64,000 nucleotides of DNA. Origin: Branchiostoma belcheri. Taxonomy: Eukaryota; Chordata; Leptocardii; Amphioxiformes; Branchiostomatidae. The stretch's first letter is position 1; every line of letters begins with the position of its first letter. Below the pieces are notes generated by a model. The model had not been told where the DNA came from. It ran no database searches and saw only the letters and a program-made list of their open reading frames with translations. Below are positions 44,290 through 55,149 of the stretch, one piece after another. Where the stretch lies: contig NW_017803368.1 in NCBI RefSeq assembly GCF_001625305.1, positions 186,232 to 250,231 of the forward strand. Reading direction: 5' to 3'. Position numbers and translations under genes: made by a program.

Positions 44290-45073
44290 CTCTTCCCATT
44301 CACATCTGTTATTGTTACGTACGTAGACAAGCTTTTCTCCACGCTAGAGCTGTGGCGGCAAGGACACGCTTAGCTGATCTTTAGCTGCCTGCTCGCAGTC
44401 TGAGCTTGCAGGGGTCTTCTAGGAGGCGCTGACACAACGGAGCGGGGTAGGTTTGGGCTGGGGAGCGTCGCGTCAGTCGCCGTGGAAAAGGTGCTTTTGT
44501 TGACGTGAAACCGGAGAGCCCTCCTTGTAGCACGCTTGGGGTGCTCCCGCTATACCAGCCCCGGAGCCAGACGTAGTCTACCGCGCGCACGCAGGGAGGT
44601 AGGGAGGTTTTGGTTCGGCACGGGAACCCGTGCAGTTTTACAGACTAGCTCGCTCCGGTTTGGACCTCACAGCCCTCGTGGAGTGTGGGGTCGACGATCA
44701 GGGGACACAGAAACCCGCCATTCTGGAACCAACTTCTCGTCTAGACGCTTGAGCGGTGCAGAGACCAACATAAAAACCAGAGAAGAAAATCTGAACGCTG
44801 GAATTATCCCCCAGACGCTTGTGTGTGCTACAAGCAATTTCTCATTTCGTGTAAACTTTAGCCAGTCCCGCTGCCAGACGGGCATTGTTCTGAATTTTCG
44901 ACTCGGAGAGAGAAGGGGGCAACCATTCCGAGCTGAGGAAAGAACGGCAGCCCTTGTTGGAAGGCCTTACTTACATCACGTGTTTCAGATTTCGGATAGC
45001 GACCGTGCCCTTCTCCGGATATTAGCCGCCTTCGGCTTGATAGCCCTGCCTGACGCTTGACACGTCTGTAAAG
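44290..45073 (+). promoter_or_regulatory. Promoter region and ATG-free 5' UTR exon of fibrillin-like gene
   Basis: From 44289 to 45073 the + strand has no ATG at all, in roughly 785 bases where about a dozen would be expected, and the sequence is CpG-rich compared with its surroundings. It ends at a strong donor AAAG|GTATGT (45074). These are the marks of a long non-coding first exon plus upstream promoter. No TATA box is evident and the transcription start is unknown, probably between 44300 and 44700. The open frame at 44536-45060 starts at TTG and is not a credible protein. Confidence 0.55.
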
Positions 45074-46026
45074 GTATGTCAACTTTTCTTTTGAACGCAC
45101 TATAGCAGCCTTGCAGGAGATACGAATCCACTAGATTTATAACATTGTACGTTAGTCTACTGCCACCGCTTTTTAAAAAGATTTTCTGGTGACGAGACCT
45201 AGCCGAACAAACATGGTTTTCAGTGGGCTGTCAGAAAGTGGTTTGTATGAGTCCGGCGGGAGTGCTTTTGTGGGTGGGTTTTAGGTAACCCCAGCTGTGA
45301 CACAGACTCCCTCCGCGCTCTCAAGTGCACAGCGCGAGGATCGCGAGGAGTTTTCAAGGAAGCGTGATAGCAGATTTCAAAGAGACGATGCGTCTGTACG
45401 CTGCACGTGCAAAGTAGCACTGCTGTTGCCTATCACACTCACTTCTCGACGTTACCCACAAGCCTGGCTTCCTCTGGTGTCAGCGTTCCGACAGCACTAT
45501 GTAGCAAGAACAGGTGTTCTGTGCTAACGTTGCACAGGCGTCGGGAAAAGGGGGGCATAGTTGGGCACAGAACGGGGACGTCGCCTGTTTCCAATCTAAA
45601 TCGACTCCTTCATCTACCCATAATTTGGAATAACGTTTCACCTGCTGTTGACATTCTGTCTTCTTCAGTTACGGTACAAGCATTATCTGTGGACCAAAAC
45701 CCGCCCCGGTGCCAGCTTCTAAAAATTCCGAACGCATACCTTGGCACACCGCGTTTGTACGGGCACACTCAACTATTATTTCAAACAAGGAGTTAAAGAG
45801 AACCTCCTTGCTACAAGTGTCCATTCCCCTTGCCTTTTTTCTCTCAGAATGACCGTGTCCTTGAGGTGACCTATGCATACACTGGGTGCGATCCAAGCTG
45901 ACAAGAACAATGAACCCTTTATGAGCCCTCAGGCCTGTACGTTTTTTTATTGTTCGTCCGTTCGTGACGTGCCGACTCGCCTCGTTCTCGTACTAATTTC
46001 CTGTCCTCCCGGCTTTTCTCCCACAG

Positions 46027-46211
46027 CTGCCCGGAGCGGCGGGACACCCCCGGCCGGGAAACATGGAGATAAACACGGTCTTCAGATGGTGCTATTGTTG
46101 TTTGATAACTCTCGTCGGATATGGACTCGTCACGGGAGAACAAGAGCCTTTGGAAGGGATAGACGTTGGGAGAGTAAAAAGAACTGGCAAAAGTGCTTCG
46201 GTTTTGACAGG
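46027..46211 (+). CDS. Fibrillin-like gene, first coding exon
   Basis: The acceptor is 'ctcccggcttttctcccacag'; the exon starts at 46027, the ATG is at 46063-46065 (context AAACATGG, first ATG after the leader), and the donor is G|GTGAGT at 46212. Coding 46063-46211 gives 49 residues plus two bases. Residues 1-25 are a signal peptide (FRWCYCCLITLVGYGLVTG core). EQEPLEGIDV then GRVKRTGKSASVLT and a split Gly codon follow. Vertebrate fibrillins have the same order: signal peptide, short acidic stretch, furin site R-V-(R/K)-R, L-x-G, then PNVCG in the next exon. The intron falls in the same Gly codon after two bases. Fibrillins are large secreted Ca-binding EGF/TB-domain microfibril proteins. 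The next exon (PNVCGSR...CCPGW) is not seen before 64000, so an intron of at least 17.8 kb is implied. Partial gene. Confidence 0.7.
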
Positions 46212-47000
46212 GTGAGTACTCGACAATAGTTGTTATATTTGCATTCTTCTAGGCAAGGTTGTTCTAGGCTACACCGTAAGTTGCCATCGTTAATTGCCTG
46301 TAGCCTACTCGTGCTAAAATTTTCCTAACTTTCTTTGTTTGTAACAGTATCATGTGTCCATCTATATCCACTGACCATGAAATATACGACCAATATCTTC
46401 TAGTACAGTCAGGTATTGTTTTAGGAGTAACAGAGCATGTGTTGGCGCTGTGTATTTCTTCAGGACAGGTAGAACTCTGGAAAGCACATTTGGTATAACG
46501 AGCAAGCACCAAGTTTGTTTGAAGTTGGGTGTCAGTACGTGACAAGAATGGTTATTTGTAGTGAGTCGGGGGAACTCCCAACCGGATAGGCCGAATCCCC
46601 CAGACGCCTGGAGCCTGGACAAACACACACAAGACCGGCAACTTAAACAATGGAGGGCGGCGTGTTACATAGCTCGATAGTCATAAATAATAGTATTGGT
46701 TACATAGAGGTTTGCTTTTCCCGTGACTTGAGAAAACTAGACTGCTCTGTACGTGCGTAAGTCCGAAGTAGGTTATGACTTTTTAATTAACTGTATAATG
46801 GTGCCAAAGTGACCCCTGCCCCAGGTCTTGTTATCGTCTGTTTACCGGATGGTATAGCGTGACATTAGGTAATCTCCTTGGTGGGCCTGGGGCACACCAG
46901 TTGTCATGGGAGCAGGTGACCTGTTGCCAGGGTAACCATAGATAACAAAGGTCTCTCCGAGTATTCGTGTATGATATACATCAGAGAATTGCCTTTTTAT
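46212..47000. other. Intron of fibrillin-like gene, unique part
   Basis: No further exon or repeat family recognised. Intron status depends on the fibrillin-like call. Confidence 0.4.
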
Positions 47001-47214
47001 GTTTACCGAAGGAAACATATTGTTTTTGCTCAGTTTCTTCTTCTTCTTCTTCCGTTCCAAACACCTAAAAACATCAATATTTTTGTAGTTAGAGCCTAAA
47101 TGAAAATGAAATTCAGCAAGCTGGTAGGTTGGTACATCAGACACTGAACTTTGTTCATTTTGGCCAACATAGAGGTAAACATATTGCATTTGCTTGCAAA
47201 TGATACCTTTCTAG
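47001..47214 (+). mobile_element. Helitron-like element, about 214 bp
   Basis: GTTTACCGAAGGAAACATAT, 'tttttgctcagtttcttctt' and, at the right, GAGGTAAACATATTGC, hairpin ATTTGCTTGCAAAT, GATACCTTT and CTAG followed by T. Same family as the minus copy at 13802. Confidence 0.7.
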
Positions 47215-49392
47215 TTCTATTGTTTTTTAATTGTTGTAGAAAGGTCTACTCAAGTACATACTATTTATGTCGACACAGGAAAAGGTGGCCGGATCCAAAT
47301 TAAAAAGATCTGATCGGGTGTCTTCACCCGTTTTCGCTTGTCAAGGAAAGGCCGTGCAGTGTTCCTGCGCTTGGCAAGCCGCAGCTGTGAAAGCTTGCCC
47401 CACTTGTCAGACATGGCTAGCCGGCTATAACTCGCTGACGACGCTGAGAAAGTCGTAGCAGCAACAACCCGCTCGTAGATTTTATCCATATGTGTGTGTT
47501 GCAACTCACAACAACACTGGGAAAGTCTGGCCCGGTCTTCTTTCGTTACCATCTAGTGGTTTCCAAGAGAGTCGGTCGTTTCTCAACTTCCAACACATGA
47601 CATCCTTTGTTTACCAAACTAATCTTAGCATTCCTCGCAAATCGTCGACTTCTGCCACTGTCGATTATAAACAAGGAGATATCATTCTCTCTTATCTGGA
47701 TGCCTGGGCTCGTAGCTAGCTGGCTTCGCTTCAACAAGGAAAGAAATCCAATTAAAAAGGTTCGAAAGCGTTTGCAAAGTCTGTGTAAACTTGTTGATTC
47801 TCGCGCATTTTGTTTACCAATTCCATTGGAGTGACCGTGCACACAAACTTTCTTTGTTTGCCACAATTTGTACGCGCCAGGGTCTGAGTGGGTGGCAAAC
47901 ACAAATGTTTAGATGGCTGGAAGACGGGGATGTACACACTCAGCCTGCGCAAAGATTTACACGTTCTCGTGGTGATGGGTGGTCGGTCGGACGGTGCCTG
48001 ACTGAGAAACAAGACCGTCCTCGAGCCTTCGATGGATGAGAGATGGTGGCAATTTTGTCCCAAAACCTTCACTAGGCTTCCCTGTGTTCCTACGGGGTTA
48101 CGAATGGTAGAATTCGGTAAAAAGGGAAATAGTTGGGTATGAGAGAGTCAGTGGGGGGGGGGTCGTCTCTTTTCCATCCTAACTAATGAACTCTTTAGTG
48201 ACCAAACTCCCCTGGCTCCCAAATTGGCTAAATTTTACTAGTTTTGAACCAGCGGTGATAGTAGTCTGGTAGAGACTTTTAAACCTCCTTGAGACTACCA
48301 AAATCCCGTCACAAAAACACTTTGTGCTAAAAAAAAAAAATTCTGGGACATGAACACATCGGCTTGCTCTCGCGATAACTGAATTCACGAGTCGCAAATT
48401 GCTACGGAACGAGTGACTGATTGACTGACTGATTCCTCCCAGTCAATTAGAGAATATATACCTCGGGTCATCAGGGCCAATCTGTGCAAGATGGGCCACA
48501 AGTTACTAAACCAGCCTCCCGGAGAGGAGCGATGCTGCGTAGTTTATGTCTTGAGAAATTCTTGGTAATGATCAAATCTCGTAATGTAAACAGACAAACG
48601 TGTTAGAAGGGTTGTATGGTTTCCCTCAGGGACTCCAGGCCGCCTAATTACATCATAACATCCTCGTCCGTGTAGTTATTCAATTACGATCATTGATAAC
48701 GATAGTAACAGCAGGTCACACAGATGACCACAAGAACCGTCAAGTATTGACTCTTTTATCATTCTTCTTTATTCATGATCAGCCCCAATTTCTAAGATTA
48801 TTAGCAGTAACGTAGGTTGCAGTCTGTGAAGTTGACCGCCTTTCACTCTACACCATCAGACGACACTTTGGTCAGGAATTATTTCCCGCGTAAAAACGAA
48901 CGTGACAGACATGGTTGAACTGCTGCCGTCCAAAGGCGGCCATTCCTCACCATCAAGGTCAAACATTTCCTAAACTAACAAAGTTACAACAGGAAGGCTC
49001 TAGACCTACTAAATTTTGCAGACGACAAGTCTTACATTACACACTTTCCTGGCAAGGGTCTTTGGTGGATAAATTTCATCTTGAAAGACGTCGAAATATG
49101 TTGTCCTTTTTATTAATTTCTTTGTAGTCTTGAGTTTCTCGTCACGTAAACAAATGAAACATCAAAGACGTGGTTTGTATCTACATTTTGCCCCCTGTCT
49201 AACATCTCATCGCACCACGGGAAAAACAGAAAAGGTCACAGCTGGCGAGCGTGGGGCTGATACAAAAACACTGATAGCAGGGCGTCGGGATTGCTCGTGA
49301 CAACATTGTCAATCTTGGTGGGGTCTTGTGTGCATTGCATAATGCACAACTATCTCATTCCTGATGTAAAGCGCCTGTTTCTCCCTACCTAA
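47215..49392. other. Intronic, nothing recognised
   Basis: I searched for CCPGW-type fibrillin coding and for repeat termini and found none. 48340 has a poly-A run. Confidence 0.4.
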
Positions 49393-49578
49393 GCAGAGGT
49401 TTGGGTTTTGGGGTTATTTTCAGCGTGTGTTTAGGGTTTTTTTATCGGAGTTTCTCTTTTGCACTGAATTGTTTGGGTTTGGTGGGGAAAAAAATTCAGT
49501 GCAAAAGGGAAACCCCGATAAAAAAGCCTAAAAACACGCCAAAAATAACCCCAAACCCAAACCTCTGCTTGGAGAGTA
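49393..49578. mobile_element. Long-hairpin MITE
   Basis: 'aagcagaggtttgggttttg' and 'ttatcggagtttctcttttg' with the inverse arm ending CCTCTGCTTGGAGAGTA. The left terminus is slightly truncated (TACCTAAGCAGAGG). Confidence 0.8.
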
Positions 49579-49912
49579 GCCTCTCCCGCCGTTTGACAAA
49601 TGGAAGAGCCCTAAAGGTGCTGCTACTGCAGCGCATAGTGACAGGGCGTGAACCCGTCCGTCAACGTGCAAAGGGCGTGAACCTGCACCAGCAATTTTCT
49701 TCTTCGTACTTGTGAGGTAACATTTTAGCTGCACTACAAATCACCTTGATTGAACCAAATACCAACAGTGTAAGTAAGAGCCGTCCACGAACAACTTGGG
49801 AAGGATGTATTGTTCTCAAAATCATCAACAGTTGTGTCAAACTGCAGTGTTTCTAACCGTTGACGTTGGGAAAAAATTCACAACAAGGCCGAAGCTGAAA
49901 CGTGTTGACCCA

Positions 49913-50430
49913 AGGCCTCTACGAGGAGTCGGGAGCGACAAACTGTTCTCTTAGCGCGGACCAATATTAAATCTCCAAGCAGATTTCTCTCGGTGGCAAA
50001 AAGACAGTACCAAATTGGCCAGGCAGTATCCATTAGCCAGAGAAGGTCCGCGGTCACCGTTGGTGGGGGTCAGGACAAAAAAAAAACGGTCATATATAAA
50101 AATGTAACGATCATTCCCCCACAACCTCTGCTTGGAGAGTACGGACCAACACCCCATGACATATCATCTGTTTATTTGGCCAATTTCTACTCTTTCCAGC
50201 CGCTTCCCGAAGCTTGGTAGAGGCAAACTGTTCTAGCTCTTATCGTGGTCCAACTCCCCTGGTATATCATCTGTCTATCTAGCTAATTTCTACTCTTTCC
50301 AGCCGCTTCCCGAAGCCTGGTAGAGACAAACTGTTCTCTTTATAGCGTGCTCCAACTCCCCTGGTATATCACTTGCTGGTTGGCCAGTTTGTACTCTTTC
50401 CAGCCTCCCCCCGAAGCCCGGTAGAGGCTG
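49913..50430. repeat. About 102-bp tandem repeat, three units plus a partial, MITE-split
   Basis: Units beginning CCAACnCCCC start at 50146, 50250 and 50352 and share 'tttctactctttccagccgc' and 'ttcccgaagc.tggtagag'. A partial unit precedes (49913-49964, 'gcgacaaactgttctcttag'). The MITE at 49965-50141 sits inside the array. Function unknown. Confidence 0.75.
49965..50141. mobile_element. Hybrid CTCCAAGCAGA MITE, perfect 8-bp TSD
   Basis: The left end TATTAAATCTCCAAGCAGAT belongs to the short (74-213) type. The right end CCTCTGCTTGGAGAGTA belongs to the long-hairpin type. The target duplication CGGACCAA is at 49957-49964 and 50142-50149. Confidence 0.8.
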
Positions 50431-50829
50431 TCACTCACCCGTAGTAGACGTACAATACGTCAACAGGTGCCTTAGTTACCGAAACAGTCCCGCGGAGGAA
50501 ATATCTGTAAAGCGAGGCGGAGTTGAGATGACTGACATAGAACAGCCTGAAAGAACAGGAAGAGACCGGTGTTGTCCCGGTGTGTTTAGTAAATACACCT
50601 TGCGGTGTCGGGGCTTGATTTAATTGACACCTTTTGTCGCTATTGTAGGAACGGGCACCGGACACCACTACATTATTACTCACGTCATGGTCAGGCAGGG
50701 GGTCAGTCATTGTAGAACTGGTGAAAGTGTAAACAACCTTGGATAGTAGACCTACCCTGGACATTTCTTATTTCTAGCTGTAAATTAAATATATAACTGT
50801 CACATGGTTAGATCTGCATTTATGCATTA

Positions 50830-51124
50830 GGCCACACCAATTTAATTTGTTGCTTCTCGGATCGCCCTGTCCAATTTTTTCTCATTTGCAAAAAAAAAAA
50901 ATTCTAGGTTCTAAATTAACTGCAAAATGCTCAATGAAAGAGTCCTTTTCTTCCTAGTTGTTAAGTTTTTCAATGTAACAATGCAATTTTGTTTCATTAA
51001 AAGTGGCTCATATTGTAACATTTCAACTATCATGGGGTGCCTTGGCCTGTTTTTTTTTTGCCCTGTCGCTCCTGTTTTTTTTTCTAAAATAATCCGAGAA
51101 ACAACAAAATAGATTGGTGTGGCC
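50830..51124. mobile_element. GGCCACACC MITE (TTA TSD)
   Basis: GGCCACACCAATTTAATTTG at the left and AAAATAGATTGGTGTGGCC at the right, TTA on both sides (50827-50829, 51125-51127). Second copy of the 8496-8858 type. Confidence 0.85.
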
Positions 51125-51339
51125 TTACAGATATAAAAACGTGTAGGTGGTAGAAGACGAGGCTACAAGGGTAATTGGTCAACGAAAGCTTATGACCCAT
51201 CAACTTTAACGTCAAAACATCAAGACAGAATCTCTTTTTTAATATGATTACACTAGATGTTATAAGTGCCAACCGAGTTCCTATTCATTAAAATCATGTT
51301 CGGCTGATCGAGCTGCACCTGCGTGATATTCATACAATA

Positions 51340-51930
51340 ATGAACTTTATTGCATAACACTTCCTCAGTACTGGTACATACATTTGCATTACAGTTCCAT
51401 ATCTTCTGCTAAACTAGCCTGGGTACCATCCGGATTTTCGCTCCGCAACGCTCGAAAAAAATCGAAGCGAAAATCCGGATGGTACCCAGGCTACTGCTAA
51501 ACTACCTAACACAAGAGTGTGTAGTATGGGCTGATATGATATAAATATCTAATAACTATTACATGTAACATGTATATATAAATGTCTAATGTATTCTAGT
51601 CTTTTCAACTTCTTCTCGCTTCTTAGTAATTGTATAAATGTAAGTATAAATGCTGTATGTGTAGTTAGATTTGGTTTATCAAAGGAATATAAATTTTTCT
51701 TTACTTGTTACGAATCCGAAGAGGGGAAATTTACTTAAAACATGACCGAAGAGTATGCGTCTATCACTGTCACATAGAGGGCAACCTATGGTGAAAAGTA
51801 CTTCGTCCTCTACTCTATCTAGACTATATAATATAGAGTGATAGCAAGGACATGAATGGCCATGGTGATAGCTATCTGTCCGCTTCGAATTCTCCCCTTC
51901 CATGTGATTTTCCACCAGTAGCTGCATGAC
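51340..51930 (-). pseudogene. Non-LTR retrotransposon 3' fragment
   Basis: The minus frame contains HGHSCPCYHSILYSLDRVED, EVLFTIGCPLCDSDRRILFG and FVTSKEKFIFL, a worn zinc-knuckle-like RT tail. The 3' UTR to 'gaactttattgcataacact' is interrupted by the hairpin at 51415. Confidence 0.7.
51415..51493. mobile_element. 79-bp foldback element, perfect 9-bp TSD
   Basis: TAGCCTGGGTACCATCCGGA, loop, and the inverse to CCAGGCTA: almost all of it is hairpin. The perfect 9-bp duplication CTGCTAAAC is at 51406-51414 and 51494-51502. It shares the TAGCCTGG terminus and target length with 5202 and 55504. Confidence 0.9.
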
Positions 51931-52840
51931 TCTGGCACGGGACCTTCACGTGTCTCTGGTGCTACTTTTCCACTCATGTCGCAAAAACATCCTGCCATTG
52001 TGTCAGGCTACCCCGTGCCAAGGGGAAACACACACTCTCCACTTCCTTACCAACCAACAAGAAGGGAGCAAAGTCTTCTTTCAAGGGACGTGCCATTGTC
52101 GATGTTGACAGGATATGCAGTTGTCCCATTGTGTGTGTCTGGCGTCGAGCTAGCCGTGGTGTTGGCACAATGGAGACCACGTGCCGTCTGCACTTGACAC
52201 GCTAAACTAAACTGTTTCAAGTGCAAGTGTTGACTAAACAGTGTGCACGCCAAAATGCAAACATATCATTTCCTGTGAACCGTTCTGCCAGGCATATAAG
52301 AACCGAAGCTTTGTGTAAAAAAATTCGGTGTCAAGAATGTAGATTTTTGAGCTCATATTCTTCAAAGTTATGTTGTTGACCTTCTAATTATGGCTGCCTT
52401 TTTTTTTCTCGATGCTAAAACTAGTGGGTGTGCGAGAATTTTGTCAGACTGAATCGCCATGATGAATTTGGTATTTGCCCATCCTAGACATCTCATATAG
52501 CCCTCCCCTAGAGGCCTTTTCTGTCATATGTGCAGCTGCTAGTCGTCGCCTTAACCTTGTCGTTTGCTAAGGCGAGGAATCACATTCTTGCACACACAAG
52601 TTCAGTGGATACAAGAAGACTTCCAACAAGACTAGGGGAATTTGGAAGGACGTGCCACGCTGCCTGTGTTTGCCTTGGGTCAACAATGGCATTCTGATGG
52701 TAGCCAGGGCTCTCCACCAGAAGCGTTCAGTACTACACGTGCAACGAAGGTTAAGAATGTGGAACAGTCAGAGTTAAAAGATTGGTTTCAATGCCTGCAG
52801 TCATTGCATTCAATCCAAATCAATGTTACTATAACTAAAC
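51931..52840. other. Intronic, nothing recognised
   Basis: Short frames only; no splice-bounded coding block recognised. Confidence 0.4.
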
Positions 52841-53193
52841 CATGCCCGTAGCCGGGGGGGGGGTTCGGGGGGTTCGGAAGTAACCCCCACAAGGCTCAAA
52901 GGTCCACTTTTTGGTCCACTTTTTATGTAAAGGTCCAAGATTTTTCTTGAAAACATGGACTGGAATCGAAGAAAAAACTGCTCCCTTTGTCATTGAATAA
53001 AAATTTATCTCTAATTTTTTCTTGGAAATCCTCTCAAAAATGCACGAAATGCCATTTTAGAAGGTTCAATTTTCAAAATTTTCTGGGGGAGCATGCCCCC
53101 GGACCCCCCTAGGAACCTCGCGCCTACGGCGCTCGAGGTCCCCTCAAGCAGTGGGAAGAACCCCCCCCAGTCAAAATCCTGGCTACGGGCATG
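52841..53193. mobile_element. CATGCCCGTAGCC-ended repeat, 5-bp TSD
   Basis: CATGCCCGTAGCC at the left and GGCTACGGGCATG at the right, flanked by TAAAC on both sides (52836-52840, 53194-53198). The interior includes G and C runs and 'ggggagcatgcccccggacc'. I recall this type as very widespread in animal genomes. No protein. Confidence 0.8.
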
Positions 53194-53458
53194 TAAACTC
53201 CGTACATTGACGAAGGCTGGCTTCTCTCTTATATTATTACCTGACGTCGACCAATGTTTGGTTAATATTTGATCATAACGGCACAGGGTGGTCAAAAGAA
53301 AGTGTATGTCCCTGGTCAATTCATCAAATTTGAAATGATTTTGGAAGGAGGGTGTCGGTGTGTGTGTGACAACAGACCCCACACTAACCTCACCATTAAT
53401 CAGAACAATACGTCATTATTTGAGCTGCATACATCCGTCACTTTACCTCACTTCTGTA

Positions 53459-53527
53459 TACTCTCTAAACAAAGGCTTTAATAGGCGCCGGCATAGGCAT
53501 TTTTAATCGGGCTTTCCTTTTTGTACT
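53459..53527. mobile_element. Long-hairpin MITE left-arm fragment
   Basis: 'tactctctaaacaaaggctt', 'aatcgggctttcctttttgt' and 'actgg' parallel one arm of 33858; the second arm is missing where the SINE begins. Confidence 0.5.
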
Positions 53528-53533
53528 GGTCAC

Positions 53534-53811
53534 TGGTGCAATAGCTCAATTGATAGAATGCTCGCTTTGTAACCGGGAGGTCGTGAGTTCAAACCCCGGC
53601 TGGGTCATACCAAAGACTTTAAAAATGGTACACACTTCTTTCTCTGCTTAGCACTCAGCACATATGAGAAAGAGTGTGGGAAGGTCAAACACATAGCACT
53701 ACCAGCGGACTAGTTCCCTGCTGTAGTGCCTTGCACAACTGTGTGTCGCCCAAGGGCTACGGAAATGGACATGGGCACCAAAACCCTATGCTCTGCATAG
53801 AGCACGGGTAG
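53534..53811 (+). mobile_element. tRNA-derived SINE (Thr-like head)
   Basis: TGGTGCAATAGCTCAATTGA head, loop TTTGTAA (TGT), B box GAGTTCAAACC, then the shared body to 'gcacgggtag'. Flanks ACTGGTCAC and ACTGGTGAC (9 bp, one mismatch). Third copy of the family. Confidence 0.85.
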
Positions 53812-53820
53812 ACTGGTGAC

Positions 53821-54492
53821 CAAATGGATGGTAAATGGATACTGCCCATCAAAAGGTCTGCCTGGAGATAAAATAGTCAGTAGTTCACGTAGACCACATC
53901 ACCTCTGATAACCAACGGTCTTATTTCTTCTCGGTCGGCAGCTAGCCAGACCTGAGGTCTCTGATTTTCCCATGAGACTGTCCTCAGATCGCACAAGTGG
54001 AGACAGAATTGTGGTTTGCATTACTACTTTCTCTCCGTTGTAATTACGCGATCCTGACCTTCATGATTGCCTTGTGTGTCAACTGTGAAGGAAACATGTT
54101 CAAACTCCAGTGTAGAAGGACTTTGTGTGTCTCAGGTCTATATAGTTCGCTACAGGGGGCGCCATGTCAACGAACCTGTGTTGCTTTCCGTTCGTCCTTG
54201 AACACAACCAGCTATATATGTCCTTGAACACATCGGAAGAGGGGAACAAAAGATTGGCCTCTTCTCATCTGATCGCATCTTTAAAACCTTCAATCAATCA
54301 ATCATCCGCGGGCATCATGTTCTGATGCATGGCGGCTACAGTCATGTACAGGTCCCTCCAGGTTGATCTGTCACCGGCACAGACCCTCCAGTTTCCCAGT
54401 TGTCTCTGACACCCAGCTCCCCAAGTGTGGGGAAGAGCTGGTCTTGCCATCTTGCCCTAGGGCGACCCCTTGGACGTCTCCAGGTTGGGTTA
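53821..54492. other. Intronic, nothing recognised
   Basis: No coding block or repeat end that I can name. Confidence 0.4.
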
Positions 54493-54582
54493 TAGCCTCC
54501 TTTTCAGGCGTTCGGTCTTTTTTTAGCCCCCCCCCCAAAAAAAAATAAACGACCGATCCGGGAACGCCTGAAAAGGAGGCTA
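54493..54582. mobile_element. 90-bp TAGCC foldback, 9-bp TSD
   Basis: TAGCCTCCTTTTCAGGCGTT and the inverse AACGCCTGAAAAGGAGGCTA surround a C-run/A-run centre. Flanks GTTGGGTTA (54484-54492) and GTTGTGTTA (54583-54591). A lone left end of this type occurs at 35533. Confidence 0.85.
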
Positions 54583-54644
54583 GTTGTGTTAGGTTGTGAG
54601 GTCAACAGTTTGATGACGTCCTGGGTAGGAACAGCTCATAATTA

Positions 54645-54960
54645 CCTTCGCCATGAAGGTTATGTTTTCAGACGCGTTTGTGTGCGTGTCTTGATATTTG
54701 GTACGTGGGTAGGTCTTGATGAGAACTCGAAATGATTAGATCATGGGCCCCCTGTCTGCAGAATCCGTATTTGATACTATTTAGGCATGCTAGCGTCAAA
54801 CAAATTTGGTTGGTAGGTAGCTCTTGTGCTGGGGAAGAAGTGACGTGAGTTTGGGCCCCCTAGCAGCTTAGTCTGGAACTGCAGGGGCGTTTGTTGAAAA
54901 CTATTTAAAGGAGGATAACTCAAGAGCCGGTTTGACTGATGTGGCGAAGGGATTGTGGTG
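54645..54960 (+). mobile_element. Helitron-like fragment
   Basis: TTACCTTCGCCATGAAGGTT start as at 30076, 'cttgatatttggtacgtggg', 'tggtaggtagctcttgtgct' and 'gggccccctagcagctt'. No CTAG end is found. Confidence 0.65.
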
Positions 54961-55149
54961 CTCAAGAGCCAGAGCATGTTTTTAGTTACAGTTTATGTCC
55001 TGAACTCGGACGTGAATCGTATTATACACAGGGAAAATACATTGCCATGCTGTATAACGTAACTGAAGTTAAAAAAAAACATACACGTTAGTAGAATGTC
55101 AAATTCAGAAAACGTATTTTTGTCCCACCCTGAAATTGTTTTTGATATG
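54761..55149. repeat. Dispersed duplication, copy 1
   Basis: About 390 bp, nearly identical to 59402-59806. It covers part of the Helitron-like sequence and 160 bp of non-element sequence ('gtcctgaactcggacgtgaa', 'tttttgtcccaccctgaaat'). Confidence 0.85.

Noticed and set aside
43976..44384. Frames of 83-97 codons around the CA run
   Set aside because: Microsatellite artefact extending into flanking sequence.
44536..45060. 174-codon + frame in GC-rich sequence
   Set aside because: It has no ATG start, no domain, and lies in the inferred untranslated leader just before a splice donor.
53534..53610. tRNA-Thr(TGT) gene
   Set aside because: The acceptor stem does not pair, and the sequence continues into a SINE body present in three copies.
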